64,000 bases of DNA from JACKBC01 sp041391125 (GTDB lineage: Bacteria; Chloroflexota; Anaerolineae; Caldilineales; Caldilineaceae): NCBI GenBank assembly GCA_041391125.1, contig JAWKON010000003.1, positions 1 to 64,000 of the forward strand, given 5' to 3'. A model generated the notes under the pieces. The model was given only the letters and a program-made list of their open reading frames with translations, searched no databases and was not told the origin of the DNA. Of the stretch, positions 1-8,513 are shown piece by piece; the stretch's first letter is position 1; each line of letters begins with the position of its first letter. A program made the position numbers and the translations under genes.

Positions 1-2
1 AG

Positions 3-263
3 GTGTACGTGCTGAAGAAGGAGGAAGGTGGTCGCCACACGCCCTTCTTCCAGGGCTATCGTCCGCAGTTCTACATCCGCACGCTGGACATCACCGGCGC
101 CATCACGCTGCCCGAAGGGGTGGAGATGGTGATGCCGGGCGACAATGTCAACATGAAGGTGGTGTTGATTGCGCCGGTGGCGTTGGAGAACGGTAGCCGC
201 TTCGCCATCCGCGAAGGGGGCCGCACCGTTGGCGCTGGCGTCATCACCGATATCTTGAAGTAG
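3..263 (+). CDS. tuf: Elongation factor Tu, C-terminal fragment
   Basis: Last 86 residues of EF-Tu, the GTPase that delivers aminoacyl-tRNA to the ribosome; the rest lies upstream of the window. The domain 3 signatures HTPFFQGYRPQFY, VEMVMPGDN and FAIREGGRTVGAGV are all present and the protein ends in the usual ITDILK. Translation is open to the window edge, so the apparent start is only the cut. It is followed by a hairpin terminator and then rpsJ, the common junction between the str and S10 operons. Confidence 0.97.
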   Translation: MYVLKKEEGGRHTPFFQGYRPQFYIRTLDITGAITLPEGVEMVMPGDNVNMKVVLIAPVALENGSRFAIREGGRTVGAGVITDILK

Positions 264-270
264 GTTTAGG

Positions 271-306
271 TGGAGGGGGGAACCCGTTTTCCCCTCCATT
301 TTCTTG
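271..306 (+). terminator. Intrinsic terminator after tuf
   Basis: Arms TGGAGGGG (271-278) and CCCCTCCA (291-298), with inner G-U/A-T pairs, are followed by a T-rich run. It lies just after the tuf stop and probably separates the str operon from the S10 operon. Confidence 0.7.
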
Positions 307-364
307 TCTGAGAAGAGTTATCATCGTAAAGGCCCATGAGGGCGAATCGTAAAAGGCGGTTCAG

Positions 365-673
365 ATGGCGAAGCAACGCATACGAATTAAGCTCAAGGCA
401 TATGACCACCGCGTGTTGGATGCCTCGGTTCAGCAGATTGTTGATGCTGCAGAACGTACTGGCGCTCAGGTGGTTGGCCCTGTCCCTCTGCCAACCCGCA
501 TTGAGAAATTTACGGTCATGCGCTCCACCTACATTGACAAGGATAGCCGCGAACAGTTTGAGATTCGCACACACAAGCGCCTGATCGATGTGGTGGATCC
601 CGGTAGTAAAACGATTGAAAATTTAACGCGACTCAATTTGCCAGCGGGTGTTGATATTGAAATCAAGCTCTAG
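365..673 (+). CDS. rpsJ: 30S ribosomal protein S10
   Basis: 102-residue S10, the normal length, a 30S head protein and also the NusE antitermination factor. The sequence carries IRIKLKAYDHRVLD near the N-terminus, GPVPLPT and the THKRLIDV motif. An AAGGCGG Shine-Dalgarno sits just upstream of the ATG. It is the first gene of the S10-type operon, 100 bases after tuf. A 143-base gap separates it from rplC; I see no gene in that gap. Confidence 0.98.
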   Translation: MAKQRIRIKLKAYDHRVLDASVQQIVDAAERTGAQVVGPVPLPTRIEKFTVMRSTYIDKDSREQFEIRTHKRLIDVVDPGSKTIENLTRLNLPAGVDIEIKL

Positions 674-816
674 CTAATCCAGAATACTGCAAATCTCTGC
701 GCTTTGATAAAGAAGATTTGAGCGCCACTTTGTGGCCCAACGAGCGCAGCAGGATGATGTAGATTGATCGGCTTGCTAAGTCAAGTTCAATCAACTGGCA
801 GTCCTGGGAGGACAAC

Positions 817-1458
817 ATGCGAGGAATATTAGGTAAGAAGGTGGGCATGACCCAGCTCTTTGATGAGAGCGGCGCGGTTGTGCCGGTTACGGTTATTGAA
901 GCCGGTCCCTGCTATGTAACGCAGGTGAAAACTGATGAAACAGATGGCTATTGCGCCGTCCAAATTGGTTATGAAGAAGTTCCAGAACGCAAGCTAACCA
1001 AGGGCGAACGCGGCCATTTGAGCAAGGCGCAAACACCCAATGTCCGCCGTTTGCGCGAGTTGCGTTTTGAAGAAGCTCCGCAATTTACGCTGGGAGACGA
1101 AATCAAGGCCGATGTTTTTCAAGAAGGTGATTTTGTTGATGTGGTCGGCGTCTCCAAGGGTAAAGGATTTGCCGGGGCGGTAAAGCGTCACAACTTCCGC
1201 GGCGGTCCCAAAACACATGGCCAATCTGATCGGCATCGCGCAACCGGTTCGCGCGGCGCTGGTACAACCCCCGGCCATACCTTCCCTGGCTCGAAAGCTC
1301 CGGGCCAAATGGGAAATGCCCGTGTCACAGTTCAAAATTTGAAAGTGGCCCTGGTGGATGCTGAACGCAATCTGCTGGTGGTGCGCGGCGCTATTCCCGG
1401 TCCCAAGGGTGGGCTGGTCTTTGTGCGCGAGGCCGTAAAGAAGAAGTCCAAGTCCTAG
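817..1458 (+). CDS. rplC: 50S ribosomal protein L3
   Basis: 213 residues, typical for L3, an early-assembly protein near the peptidyl-transferase centre. It begins RGILGKKVGMTQLF and carries the conserved central loop HGQSDRHRATGSRGAGTTPG and the downstream PGSKAPGQMG. GGGAGG at 806-811 gives a clear ribosome binding site for the ATG. Standard position between rpsJ and rplD. Confidence 0.98.
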   Translation: MRGILGKKVGMTQLFDESGAVVPVTVIEAGPCYVTQVKTDETDGYCAVQIGYEEVPERKLTKGERGHLSKAQTPNVRRLRELRFEEAPQFTLGDEIKADVFQEGDFVDVVGVSKGKGFAGAVKRHNFRGGPKTHGQSDRHRATGSRGAGTTPGHTFPGSKAPGQMGNARVTVQNLKVALVDAERNLLVVRGAIPGPKGGLVFVREAVKKKSKS

Positions 1459-1521
1459 AATTCTCATCTATATCATCATCACCGTCGTGATGTATTGAGT
1501 AGAAATGTGGAGTAAAGAATT

Positions 1522-2226
1522 ATGATTATCCCTATAAAAGATATGGCTGGGAAGCAAGTGGGGGAACTTGAACTGAATGCAAGTGTTTTTGCCGCCCCTG
1601 TGAATAAGCCGCTGATGCATCAGGCATTGATTCGCCAACTGGCAAACGCACGCCTCGGTACGCATAAAACCAAGGGGCGCAGCGAGGTAAGCGGTGGTGG
1701 CCGCAAGCCGTGGCGTCAAAAAGGCACGGGGCGTGCGCGTCAGGGTTCCACCCGCGCCCCCAACTGGGTAGGCGGCGGTATTGTTTTTGGCCCTCAGCCG
1801 CGTAAATACACCAAGGCCTTACCTAAGAAAATGAACCAAGCCGCTTTGCGGAGCGCCTTGAGCGTGAAGGCCGATGCTGGCCAGATTGTTGTATTGGATA
1901 AGTTGCAAATGGATGCGCCGAAGACAAAGGCCATGGCGGAAGCACTTTCTGCTCTGGGCGTGGCTGGCTCTTCTGTGTTGATGGTTTTGCCTGAGAAGAA
2001 TGTGGCGGTTCAGCGCAGCGCCAATAATTTGTCCAATGTAAAAACGTTGCTGGCAGGTTATTTGAACATCCGCGACCTGTTGGGTTATGACACGGTTTTG
2101 TTGGATAAGGCTGCTGTCGATCACATTGAGGGTTGGTTGGCTACAGGCAGCGCTTATGTATCCGACGATGCGGCGGCAGACGACGAGAGCGCCGGTGCGG
2201 AGCAGGCCGAAGAGGGCGAGGAGTAG
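1522..2226 (+). CDS. rplD: 50S ribosomal protein L4
   Basis: 234-residue L4, which lines the exit tunnel and in some bacteria represses its own operon. The core RSEVSGGGRKPWRQKGTGRA loop, then GGGIVFGPQPR, is intact. The C-terminus has an acidic extension of about 20 residues rich in D, E and A that typical L4 proteins lack; lineage-specific tails of this sort are not rare. GGAG lies nine bases before the ATG. An internal ATG at 1543 is a less likely start. Confidence 0.97.
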   Translation: MIIPIKDMAGKQVGELELNASVFAAPVNKPLMHQALIRQLANARLGTHKTKGRSEVSGGGRKPWRQKGTGRARQGSTRAPNWVGGGIVFGPQPRKYTKALPKKMNQAALRSALSVKADAGQIVVLDKLQMDAPKTKAMAEALSALGVAGSSVLMVLPEKNVAVQRSANNLSNVKTLLAGYLNIRDLLGYDTVLLDKAAVDHIEGWLATGSAYVSDDAAADDESAGAEQAEEGEE

Positions 2227-2229
2227 ACC

Positions 2230-2523
2230 ATGCATATTTATGAAGTTCTCAAGCGACCGGTTGTAACGGAAAAATCTGTGGGCGCGGCGTCGGCAGATAA
2301 TCAATATACGTTTGAAGTTGATATGCGCGCCAATAAGATGTTGGTGGCCGATGCAGTGGCGACGGCATTTAATGTGGCTGTGGATGCTGTCCACATTTCT
2401 GTAATGCCGGCCAAGACGCGCCGCACGCGCAAGGGTGTCGCCGTGCGCAAGCCTAAGTGGAAGAAGGCTATCGTGCAATTGGCGCCTGGCAACACGATCC
2501 AATTGTTTGAGGGTGTTGTTTAA
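2230..2523 (+). CDS. rplW: 50S ribosomal protein L23
   Basis: 97-residue L23, at the tunnel exit where trigger factor and SRP dock. Recognised by YEVLKRPVVTEKS at the N-terminus and by FEVDMRANK, with the basic region KTRRTRKGVAVRKPKWKKA. The ribosome binding site GAGGAG lies inside the end of rplD and only three bases separate the two genes, so translation is probably coupled. Confidence 0.97.
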   Translation: MHIYEVLKRPVVTEKSVGAASADNQYTFEVDMRANKMLVADAVATAFNVAVDAVHISVMPAKTRRTRKGVAVRKPKWKKAIVQLAPGNTIQLFEGVV

Positions 2524-2567
2524 AATTTCGGTGCGCTAAGCTATAAATCTGGTAGGGAGAAATTTAA

Positions 2568-3392
2568 ATGGCCATTAAAGTATATCGCCCAACATCACCT
2601 GGGCGTAGAAATATGAGTGTATCATCTTTTGATGATATTACGCGCACCAAGCCGGAACGCTCGCTGCTGGCTCCATTAAAGAGCAAATCTGGCCGCAACA
2701 ATCGCGGCGTGGTGACTGTGCGCCATCGGGGCGGCGGCCACAAGCGACGCTACCGGATTATCGATTTCCGGCGCGACAATTGGGGTGTGGCGGGCAAAAT
2801 TGACTCCATTGAGTATGATCCAAATCGCAGCGCGCGCATTGCGCTCGTTTTGTATGAAAATGGCGACCGCCGCTATATATTGGCGCCGGCTGGCATTCAG
2901 GTGGGCGACACGGTTACTTCGGGGCCGGATGCGGATATTCGACCTGGTAATGCGCTGCCGATTCGTTACATTCCGTTGGGTACTCTGATCCACAATATTG
3001 AGCTGTATCCAGGCCGCGGTGGACAATTGGTGCGCAGCGCTGGCAATGCCGCGCAGCTCGTGGCCAAAGAAGGCGCGATGTCGCAAGTGCGTTTGCCCAG
3101 CGGCGAGGTGCGCTATATTGATATTAATTGTCTGGCTACGATTGGTCAGGTTTCCAATGCGGATCATGCGAATATTTCGCTGGGCAAGGCCGGGCGCAAG
3201 CGCTGGATGGGCATCCGTCCATCGGTGCGCGGTGTGGCCATGGATCCGGCTTCGCATCCGCACGGTGGTGGTGAAGGCCGCTCACCCATTGGTATGCCTG
3301 GGCCGAAGACGCCGTGGGGCAAGCCGGCTTTGGGTAAAAAGACGCGGCGCAATAAGTGGACGAATAAGAATATTGTGCGGCGTAGTAAATAA
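2568..3392 (+). CDS. rplB: 50S ribosomal protein L2
   Basis: 274-residue L2, needed for subunit joining and peptidyl transfer. It has the RNRGVVTVRHRGGGHKRRYR block, the SAGNAAQL stretch and the C-terminal PHGGGEGRSPIGMPGPKTPW region that contains the conserved histidine. Length is normal. GGGAG lies upstream of the ATG. It is followed by copy A of a short palindromic repeat before rpsS. Confidence 0.98.
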   Translation: MAIKVYRPTSPGRRNMSVSSFDDITRTKPERSLLAPLKSKSGRNNRGVVTVRHRGGGHKRRYRIIDFRRDNWGVAGKIDSIEYDPNRSARIALVLYENGDRRYILAPAGIQVGDTVTSGPDADIRPGNALPIRYIPLGTLIHNIELYPGRGGQLVRSAGNAAQLVAKEGAMSQVRLPSGEVRYIDINCLATIGQVSNADHANISLGKAGRKRWMGIRPSVRGVAMDPASHPHGGGEGRSPIGMPGPKTPWGKPALGKKTRRNKWTNKNIVRRSK

Positions 3393-3405
3393 GCCAGAAC
3401 GTTTA

Positions 3406-3478
3406 TATACTTGGCTCTGTCATTAAGTAACATTTTTACTCGGGTAGAAAATGTTACTTAATGACAACCGCTAGTATA
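3406..3478 (+). repeat. Palindromic intergenic element, copy A
   Basis: A 73-base element that starts TATACTTGGCTCTGTCAT and ends AGTATA. Inside it is a perfect 18-base inverted repeat (3419-3436 with 3448-3465) around an 11-base loop. The same left end occurs at 9064 and, inverted, at 7873. It lies between rplB and rpsS. It looks like a small non-coding mobile (MITE-like) or REP-like element; the RNA would form a stable hairpin. Confidence 0.8.
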
Positions 3479-3504
3479 CGTTTGTTTAAGGTGAGGAGAG
3501 AGCA

Positions 3505-3786
3505 ATGTCTCGTTCGATGAAAAAAGGGCCATATGTGCAGCCCAAGCTTCTGCGCAGAGTTGAAGAGATGAACCGCAGCGGTGAACGCAAGGTGATTCGG
3601 ACTTGGTCGCGTGCGTCAACCATTTTTCCGCAGTTTGTGGGCCATACTATGGCGATTCACGACGGGCGACGGCATGTGCCGATCTATATTACCGAAAATA
3701 TGGTGGGCCATAAGTTAGGTGAATTTGCCCCCACGCGCTTCTTCCGCGGCCATATAAAATCGGAAAAAAGCACGCGCGCCCGCTAG
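3505..3786 (+). CDS. rpsS: 30S ribosomal protein S19
   Basis: 93-residue S19 of the 30S head. Recognised by SRSMKKGPYVQPKLL, RTWSRASTIFPQFVGHTMA, VPIYITENMVGHKLGEFAPT and FRGH. AGGAGAG sits a few bases before the ATG. Normal length and normal position before rplV. Confidence 0.98.
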   Translation: MSRSMKKGPYVQPKLLRRVEEMNRSGERKVIRTWSRASTIFPQFVGHTMAIHDGRRHVPIYITENMVGHKLGEFAPTRFFRGHIKSEKSTRAR

Positions 3787-3842
3787 ACATCTAGACACAG
3801 GGTTCACTAGGCGCAGATGACTGAAAAAACGAGGGCTGAAAA

Positions 3843-4178
3843 ATGGAAGTTCGAGCAGTTACCAAATTTACCGGAGTGAGCGCCCAAAAGGCGCGGCTGG
3901 TAGTGGATGAAATGCGTGGGCGACAGGCCAAAGAGGCGTTGGATATTTTGCAATTTATGCCTCAATCCGCAGCGCAGGTGGTGGCCAAAACCATCAAGAG
4001 TGCATTGGCGAATGCCACGGAAAATTTTGGTCTGGATGAAGATGACATGTACATCACGACCATTATGGCGGACGATGCCCCCACGCGCCGCTGGCGTCGC
4101 TTTGGAGCGCGCGGCCGCTTTAAACCGTGGATTCGCCGCTCATCGCACATTACGGTGATTTTAGAGGAAAAATACTAA
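3843..4178 (+). CDS. rplV: 50S ribosomal protein L22
   Basis: 111-residue L22, whose beta hairpin lines the exit tunnel. Shows SAQKARLVVDEMRG, AAQVVAKTIKSALANA, and the hairpin loop TRRWRRFGARGRFKPWIRRS followed by HITVILEEK. A GAGG motif lies before the ATG. The next gene, rpsC, follows after about 150 bases that hold repeated leader-like sequence. Confidence 0.98.
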   Translation: MEVRAVTKFTGVSAQKARLVVDEMRGRQAKEALDILQFMPQSAAQVVAKTIKSALANATENFGLDEDDMYITTIMADDAPTRRWRRFGARGRFKPWIRRSSHITVILEEKY

Positions 4179-4273
4179 ATCAGTAGATCGCAATGGTAAG
4201 TGACATGGCCGGATTCAGCAATCGAGACCGACGGCTGTATCGCCAACACCGTTGCGGTGCACTGTAAATTGAT
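4177..4273 (+). repeat. Leader-like repeat, copy 1 (upstream of rpsC)
   Basis: Non-coding stretch that resembles 9155-9246 upstream of rplR along its whole length. Shared blocks include AAAT(C/T)AGT, CAATGGT/TAATGGT followed by GTGA, and ATCGCCAACA(C/T)CGTT. It contains a small hairpin CACCG-TTG-CGGTG near 4247-4259. It may be an RNA leader or simply a second short repeat family; function is unknown. Confidence 0.5.
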
Positions 4274-4327
4274 GTAAACGCTGATTAGTTTGTTTCAAGC
4301 AACTGTAGTTTGTAAGGGGAGGATCAC

Positions 4328-4999
4328 TTGGGTCGAAAAGTACATCCGACGGGCTTTCGTCTGGGCATTATCAAAGAACATAAGAGTCGCTGGTTTGCCA
4401 CTGGTAAAACCTATGTAGAACAGCTGAGTGAAGATCGTCAGATTCGCACTATGGTGCATCAGGATCTGCCGAAAGCTGGAATTAGCAACGTTGAGATCGA
4501 ACGTCAACCAAATCAGGTGCATGTTGTGATTGATACGGCCAGGCCAGGCGTTATTATTGGGCGTAAAGGCGCCAGCGTCAATGCATTGCGTACGCGTCTG
4601 CAAGAATTGACCCAGAAAAAGGTCAAGATAGATGTGCGCGAAATTACCAAGCCTGAGTTGGATCCGCGCCTGGTGGCCGAAAGCATTGCGGAGCAGTTGG
4701 AGCGCCGCATTAGCTGGAAGCGCGCTATGAAACAGGCGGTGCAAAAGACGATGCGGGCTGGCGCCAAAGGGATTATGGTTTCAGTTTCGGGCCGGTTGGG
4801 CGGCAGCGATATGGGCCGCGTCGATAAAGTGATCGATGGGCAGATTCCGCGCCATACTTTGCGCGCTGATATTGAATATAATACGGCCGAGGCGAATACT
4901 ACCTTTGGCGTTATTGGTATCAAGGTGTGGATTTATCATGGCGAAGTTATGCCGGGCGCTGAATTTCAGTCTCGCCTGGCCACCGAAGTGAAAAACTAA
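4328..4999 (+). CDS. rpsC: 30S ribosomal protein S3
   Basis: 223-residue S3, part of the mRNA entry channel. Starts GRKVHPTGFRLGI and contains the KH-domain motif GRKGASVNALRTRL and the C-terminal GRLGGSDMGR. The start codon is TTG, supported by GGGGAGG five bases upstream and by exact agreement with the family N-terminus. No alternative ATG fits. Confidence 0.97.
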   Translation: MGRKVHPTGFRLGIIKEHKSRWFATGKTYVEQLSEDRQIRTMVHQDLPKAGISNVEIERQPNQVHVVIDTARPGVIIGRKGASVNALRTRLQELTQKKVKIDVREITKPELDPRLVAESIAEQLERRISWKRAMKQAVQKTMRAGAKGIMVSVSGRLGGSDMGRVDKVIDGQIPRHTLRADIEYNTAEANTTFGVIGIKVWIYHGEVMPGAEFQSRLATEVKN

Positions 5000-5013
5000 A
5001 CTTTGGTTGCGTG

Positions 5014-5049
5014 GCCAATATGGCTTTGCGGTGCTCATATCATATTGGC
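5014..5049 (+). other. Hairpin between rpsC and rplP
   Basis: Nine-base arms GCCAATATG (5014-5022) and CATATTGGC (5041-5049) with an 18-base loop in the short rpsC-rplP gap. There is no T run, so it is more likely an mRNA stability or processing hairpin than a terminator. Confidence 0.4.
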
Positions 5050-5079
5050 GAAAAGAATTTAGGATAGGAGAGACCGATT

Positions 5080-5499
5080 ATGTTAATGCCGAAGCGCGTC
5101 AAATATCGCAAGAAGCAGCGTGGGCGGTTGCGTGGCATGGCCCAACGCGGCAATGATATTTCGTTTGGGACATATGGTTTGCAGGCTGTGGAGTCCCACT
5201 ACCTAACCAGCCGTCAGATTGAGGCGGCTCGTCGCGCCATTATGCGCTACATTCGCCGTGGTGGTAAGGTGTGGATTCGCGTATTCCCAGATAAACCGTT
5301 TACAAAACGGGCTGCGGAGACCCGCATGGGTTCCGGTAAAGGCAATGTAGAACACTGGATCGCGGCGGTGCGACCTGGCAAAGTCCTGTTTGAGATTGCC
5401 GGCGTTCGGGAAGATCTGGCGCGCGAGGCAATGCGTTTGGCCGCCCACAAACTGCCTATGCGCACTCAATTTGTGGCGCGTGAAGATCACGCCGCATAA
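5080..5499 (+). CDS. rplP: 50S ribosomal protein L16
   Basis: 139-residue L16, which helps position A-site tRNA. N-terminus LMPKRVKYRKKQRGR is typical; SRQIEAARRAIMRYIRRGGK, the RVFPDKPFTKRAAETRMGSG block and GNVEHWIAAVRPGKVLFE follow. AGGAG lies upstream; the ATG at 5086 is possible but the MLMPKR start matches most family members. Confidence 0.98.
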   Translation: MLMPKRVKYRKKQRGRLRGMAQRGNDISFGTYGLQAVESHYLTSRQIEAARRAIMRYIRRGGKVWIRVFPDKPFTKRAAETRMGSGKGNVEHWIAAVRPGKVLFEIAGVREDLAREAMRLAAHKLPMRTQFVAREDHAA

Positions 5500-5539
5500 G
5501 GCTGCGAGCTGGTGCAGAGGCCGCGAGGAGATAAGGATT

Positions 5540-5743
5540 ATGAAGGCTAGCGAAATTCGATCTATGACCAATGCCGAGTTGGCAAACCGGTTAGATGATT
5601 CGTATCAAGAGATTTTTAATTTGCGCTTCCAGAGAGCTTCTGGAAAGCTGACAAATACGGCGCGGATGGGATTGGTGCGTAGAGATATTGCGCGCATCAA
5701 GACCGTTTTGCGTGAGCGCGAGCTCGCCGAACAGGACAATTAA
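5540..5743 (+). CDS. rpmC: 50S ribosomal protein L29
   Basis: 67-residue L29 at the tunnel exit. Begins MKASEIRSMTNAEL and has EIFNLRFQRASGKLTN and the RRDIARIKTVLRER helix. An upstream in-frame start would give 50 extra residues that overlap rplP; the ATG at 5540 with GAGGAG upstream gives the usual family length. Confidence 0.97.
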   Translation: MKASEIRSMTNAELANRLDDSYQEIFNLRFQRASGKLTNTARMGLVRRDIARIKTVLRERELAEQDN

Positions 5744-5752
5744 GGAGAAATT

Positions 5753-6010
5753 ATGCGCGAGCAACGTAGAATGTTGGTTGGCACTGTCATCAGCGACAAA
5801 ATGGATAAGACGGTGGTCGTTTCCGTGCAGCGCGTTACGCAACATCCATTGTACGGCAAAGTGATTCGCTTGAATCGTAAATATAAGGCGCACAATGAAA
5901 ATAATGCTGCCAAGATGGGCGATGTGGTGCGTATTCGCGAGTGCCGTCCAATGAGTAAAGATAAGAAATTTTTTGTGGAAGAAATTTTAGAACAATCTGA
6001 AATTGTTTAA
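5753..6010 (+). CDS. rpsQ: 30S ribosomal protein S17
   Basis: 85-residue S17, a primary 16S rRNA binder. Contains RMLVGTVISDKMDKTVVV, the HPLYGKVIR motif and GDVVRIRECRPMSKDKK. AAGGAG overlaps the stop of rpmC, so the two are probably translationally coupled. A gap of about 120 AT-rich bases with an imperfect GAACAC/GTGTTC inverted repeat follows before rplN. Confidence 0.97.
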   Translation: MREQRRMLVGTVISDKMDKTVVVSVQRVTQHPLYGKVIRLNRKYKAHNENNAAKMGDVVRIRECRPMSKDKKFFVEEILEQSEIV

Positions 6011-6129
6011 ATTATTGGCCTCGCTGTGAGAAAGTGAACACAATTATAATTTTTTAATCGTTCAATGTTTTGAGTAGTGTGTTCTTTTGTCGGGTGAGGA
6101 CAATTTTATATGTCGCCCAGGAGTAGACC

Positions 6130-6498
6130 ATGATTCAGCAAGAGAGCAGGCTGAAAGTTGCAGATAATACCGGAGCCAAAGAGTTATTGACTATCCGGGT
6201 TAAGGGGGGAAGCACCCGTCGCTATGCGGCGGTGGGTGATGAAATTGTTGCGACCGTAAAGAGCGCGGCGCCAAACGGAACGGTGAAAAAAGGTGATGTG
6301 GTGCGCGCTGTAATTGTGCGCACGCGCCGCGTGATTCGCCGGCCGGATGGTAGTTATATTCGCTTTGATGAAAATGCGGCTGTCATTATTGATGATAACA
6401 AGAATCCCCGCGGGACGCGTATTTTTGGGCCTGTGGCGCGCGAATTGCGCGAGGGTGGGTTCATGCGTATTGTCTCTCTTGCGCCAGAAGTGTTGTAA
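6130..6498 (+). CDS. rplN: 50S ribosomal protein L14
   Basis: 122-residue L14 at the subunit interface. Starts MIQQESRLKVADNTGAKELL, the universal L14 opening, and carries VKKGDVVRAVIVRT, the RFDENAAVII block and GTRIFGPVARELR. Normal length; AGGAG upstream. Confidence 0.98.
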   Translation: MIQQESRLKVADNTGAKELLTIRVKGGSTRRYAAVGDEIVATVKSAAPNGTVKKGDVVRAVIVRTRRVIRRPDGSYIRFDENAAVIIDDNKNPRGTRIFGPVARELREGGFMRIVSLAPEVL

Positions 6499-6526
6499 TT
6501 CCGGGTCTTAACAGGAGTAATCTGCC

Positions 6527-6871
6527 ATGAAAGTGAAAATTCGTAAGGGCGATACCGTAGAGGTGATTGCCGGTAACGATAAGGGGCATCAGGGCGAAGT
6601 GCAGCGGGTGATCCGCAAAAAAAACAAGGATGGGTCGTACGATCCAAATCGAGTTTATGTGATCGTCTCGGGGGCCAATCTGATTATTAAACACCAGAGA
6701 GCTACCGGTCGCGTCAATACCCAAACTGGCCGCATTGAGCGCGAGGCGCCTTTGCACATTAGCAACGTGATGTTGGTTGGCACTGACGGTGAACCAACGC
6801 GCGCGGGCTATGAAGTCGCCACCAATGGCGACAAATCGCGCATCGACCGTCGCACAAAACAGCCGTTGTAG
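6527..6871 (+). CDS. rplX: 50S ribosomal protein L24
   Basis: 114-residue L24, an assembly-initiator protein with a KOW motif: IRKGDTVEVIAGNDKGHQGE at the N-terminus, then NLIIKHQRAT and the IEREAPLHISNVML stretch. Slightly longer than the usual 100-105 residues because of an insert near residues 28-36 (KKNKDGSYD). AGGAG lies upstream of the ATG. Confidence 0.96.
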   Translation: MKVKIRKGDTVEVIAGNDKGHQGEVQRVIRKKNKDGSYDPNRVYVIVSGANLIIKHQRATGRVNTQTGRIEREAPLHISNVMLVGTDGEPTRAGYEVATNGDKSRIDRRTKQPL

Positions 6872-6954
6872 CCAATTAAGTATCTATTAGTAAGTATAAC
6901 CTGTTGCCTGACCTGATGCCGGACGCGTCGGCGTTTGCGGGCAAGGAGAGAAAA

Positions 6955-7518
6955 ATGAGTGAGAATGGAAAGGGGCCTGTTCCCCGGTTAAAGAGCCAAT
7001 ATCAGGAAGAACTGCTGCCTGCCTTGGTGAAGGAATTTGGGTATACAAATGTTATGCAGGCGCCAAGAATTACCAAGATCTCGGTCAATATTGGCCTGGG
7101 AGAGGCGCTGCAGAATAGCAAAGCTATTGAGTCTGCTTCGCAGGATTTGGCCATCATTACTGGGCAGAAACCGGTGGTGACGAAAGCCCGTAAGTCGATT
7201 GCAACCTATAAGTTGCGCGAAGGCATGCCCATTGGCGTGATGGTGACGCTGCGTGGTCGCCGCATGTGGGATTTTTTGGATCGGCTGATCAACGTGGTTT
7301 TGCCCCGTCAGCGAGACTTTCAGGGCATCTCCCCCGATTCGTTTGACGGCCGCGGCAATTATAGCATTGGCCTCAGAGAACAGCTTGTGTTCCCCGAGAT
7401 TGATTATGATAATGTGGACAAGATCCGCGGGCTTGAAGTGACTATTGTGACCACAGCGCAAACAGACGAAGAGGCGCGTCGCTTGTTGTCGCTGATGCGT
7501 ATGCCGTTTAGGCGCTAA
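6955..7518 (+). CDS. rplE: 50S ribosomal protein L5
   Basis: 187-residue L5, which binds 5S rRNA in the central protuberance. Shows KISVNIGLGEAL, TGQKPVVTKARKSIATYKLR, the GVMVTLRG motif, FLDRL and FPEIDYD. I start it at the ATG at 6955, preceded by AAGGAGAG; a TTG at 6904 would add 17 unrelated residues. Confidence 0.97.
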   Translation: MSENGKGPVPRLKSQYQEELLPALVKEFGYTNVMQAPRITKISVNIGLGEALQNSKAIESASQDLAIITGQKPVVTKARKSIATYKLREGMPIGVMVTLRGRRMWDFLDRLINVVLPRQRDFQGISPDSFDGRGNYSIGLREQLVFPEIDYDNVDKIRGLEVTIVTTAQTDEEARRLLSLMRMPFRR

Positions 7519-7595
7519 GCTATCTGGATCAAAAATATAATTCTGGTTTGTAGACAGATGGTTAGTTAGAGCGTGAAGTATAGAGGGGATAAAAC

Positions 7596-7778
7596 GTGGC
7601 AAAGACATCAATCGTTATACGTGAATCGCGGCGAAAATACCCGGTGCAGGTGCGTAATCGGTGCAGTAAATGTGGCCGCCCGCGTGGATACATGCGCCGT
7701 TTTGGGTTGTGCCGCATCTGCTTCCGCCAGGAAGCATTGCGTGGCAATTTGCCCGGTGTGGTTAAGTCTAGCTGGTAG
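7596..7778 (+). CDS. rpsN: 30S ribosomal protein S14, zinc-binding (type Z)
   Basis: 60-residue S14 with four zinc ligands C23, C26, C39 and C42 in the arrangement CSKCGR...CRICFR. The short zinc form replaces the long cysteine-free form. The start codon is GTG and the N-terminus AKTSIVIRESR fits the family. Placed normally between rplE and rpsH. Confidence 0.97.
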   Translation: MAKTSIVIRESRRKYPVQVRNRCSKCGRPRGYMRRFGLCRICFRQEALRGNLPGVVKSSW

Positions 7779-8076
7779 TTTTAGTTGATATGTTGCGGTT
7801 GGCATAGATGAATAGGGTTACGTCTAAATTTTAGTCGAGTAGTCGATTTTCATCTATGACAGAGCCAAGTATAGTTGCGGTGAAATATTTGTCGATTAGG
7901 CTAACGCGACATGTGTTCACGCAACTGCCAATTTGGTTTTGCCATTGATATGGCTGGTTGCTAACTACAATTGCGCCATGCATTGCGTATGCGTTTTGCG
8001 CAAATTGCAAGAGTAGCCTGACTCATGGTCGTACTGCAAAATAGGTTTGCGGATCGATCCAAATAAGGAGAAAGTT
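7779..8076 (+). other. rpsN-rpsH intergenic region
   Basis: Almost 300 bases without a gene. The first third is repeat copy B. The rest (7874-8060) is AT-rich and holds an imperfect inverted repeat GCAAC...GTTGC around 7921-7962; I see no ORF, tRNA or convincing promoter in it. Confidence 0.5.
7789..7873 (-). repeat. Palindromic intergenic element, copy B (inverted)
   Basis: 85-base element, inverted relative to copy C at 9064-9148. Read on the minus strand, its first 31 bases (7873 down to 7843) are identical to the first 31 bases of copy C, and the middle and right ends align with few gaps. The right end carries GGTTGGCATAGATGAA, partner of TTCATCTATGACAGAGCC on the left. It fills part of the rpsN-rpsH gap. 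Confidence 0.85.
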
Positions 8077-8472
8077 ATGGTCAGTGATCCAATTGCCGAT
8101 ATGCTTACGCGCATTCGCAATGCCAGTATGGTGCACCATCGGCAAGTAATTATTCCAAGTTCTAAGATTAAAGTGGCGATTGCCAAGATTTTGCGTGAAG
8201 AAGGCTTCATTGCCAATTATGCGGTGACCGACGAAAAACCGCAGCCTAAGCTGGTGATTGCGCTGAAGTATACGGGCAAAGGCAAGTCAGTTATTACGGG
8301 GTTGGAAAGGGTCAGCAAGCCCGGGCTGCGCAGCTATGTGAGCTACCGTGATATTCCCTGGGTGCGTAGTGGTCTTGGGATCAACATTTTGTCGACCCCG
8401 CGTGGATTAATGACAGGACACAGAGCGCGTCGTGCTAAAGTCGGTGGAGAGGTCATCTGCAACGTTTGGTAG
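8077..8472 (+). CDS. rpsH: 30S ribosomal protein S8
   Basis: 131-residue S8. Starts VSDPIADMLTRIRNAS and ends with the family signature LNILSTPRGLMTGHRAR-like stretch (here INILSTPRGLMTG) and GGEVICNVW. The ATG at 8077 follows AAGGAG; an upstream TTG would add ten unsupported residues. The whole rpsH-rplF block is flanked by inverted copies B and C of the palindromic element. Confidence 0.97.
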   Translation: MVSDPIADMLTRIRNASMVHHRQVIIPSSKIKVAIAKILREEGFIANYAVTDEKPQPKLVIALKYTGKGKSVITGLERVSKPGLRSYVSYRDIPWVRSGLGINILSTPRGLMTGHRARRAKVGGEVICNVW

Positions 8473-8513
8473 ACGGGGCGGTGCTTATCGTTAACCATGG
8501 AGGGAGTGGAAAG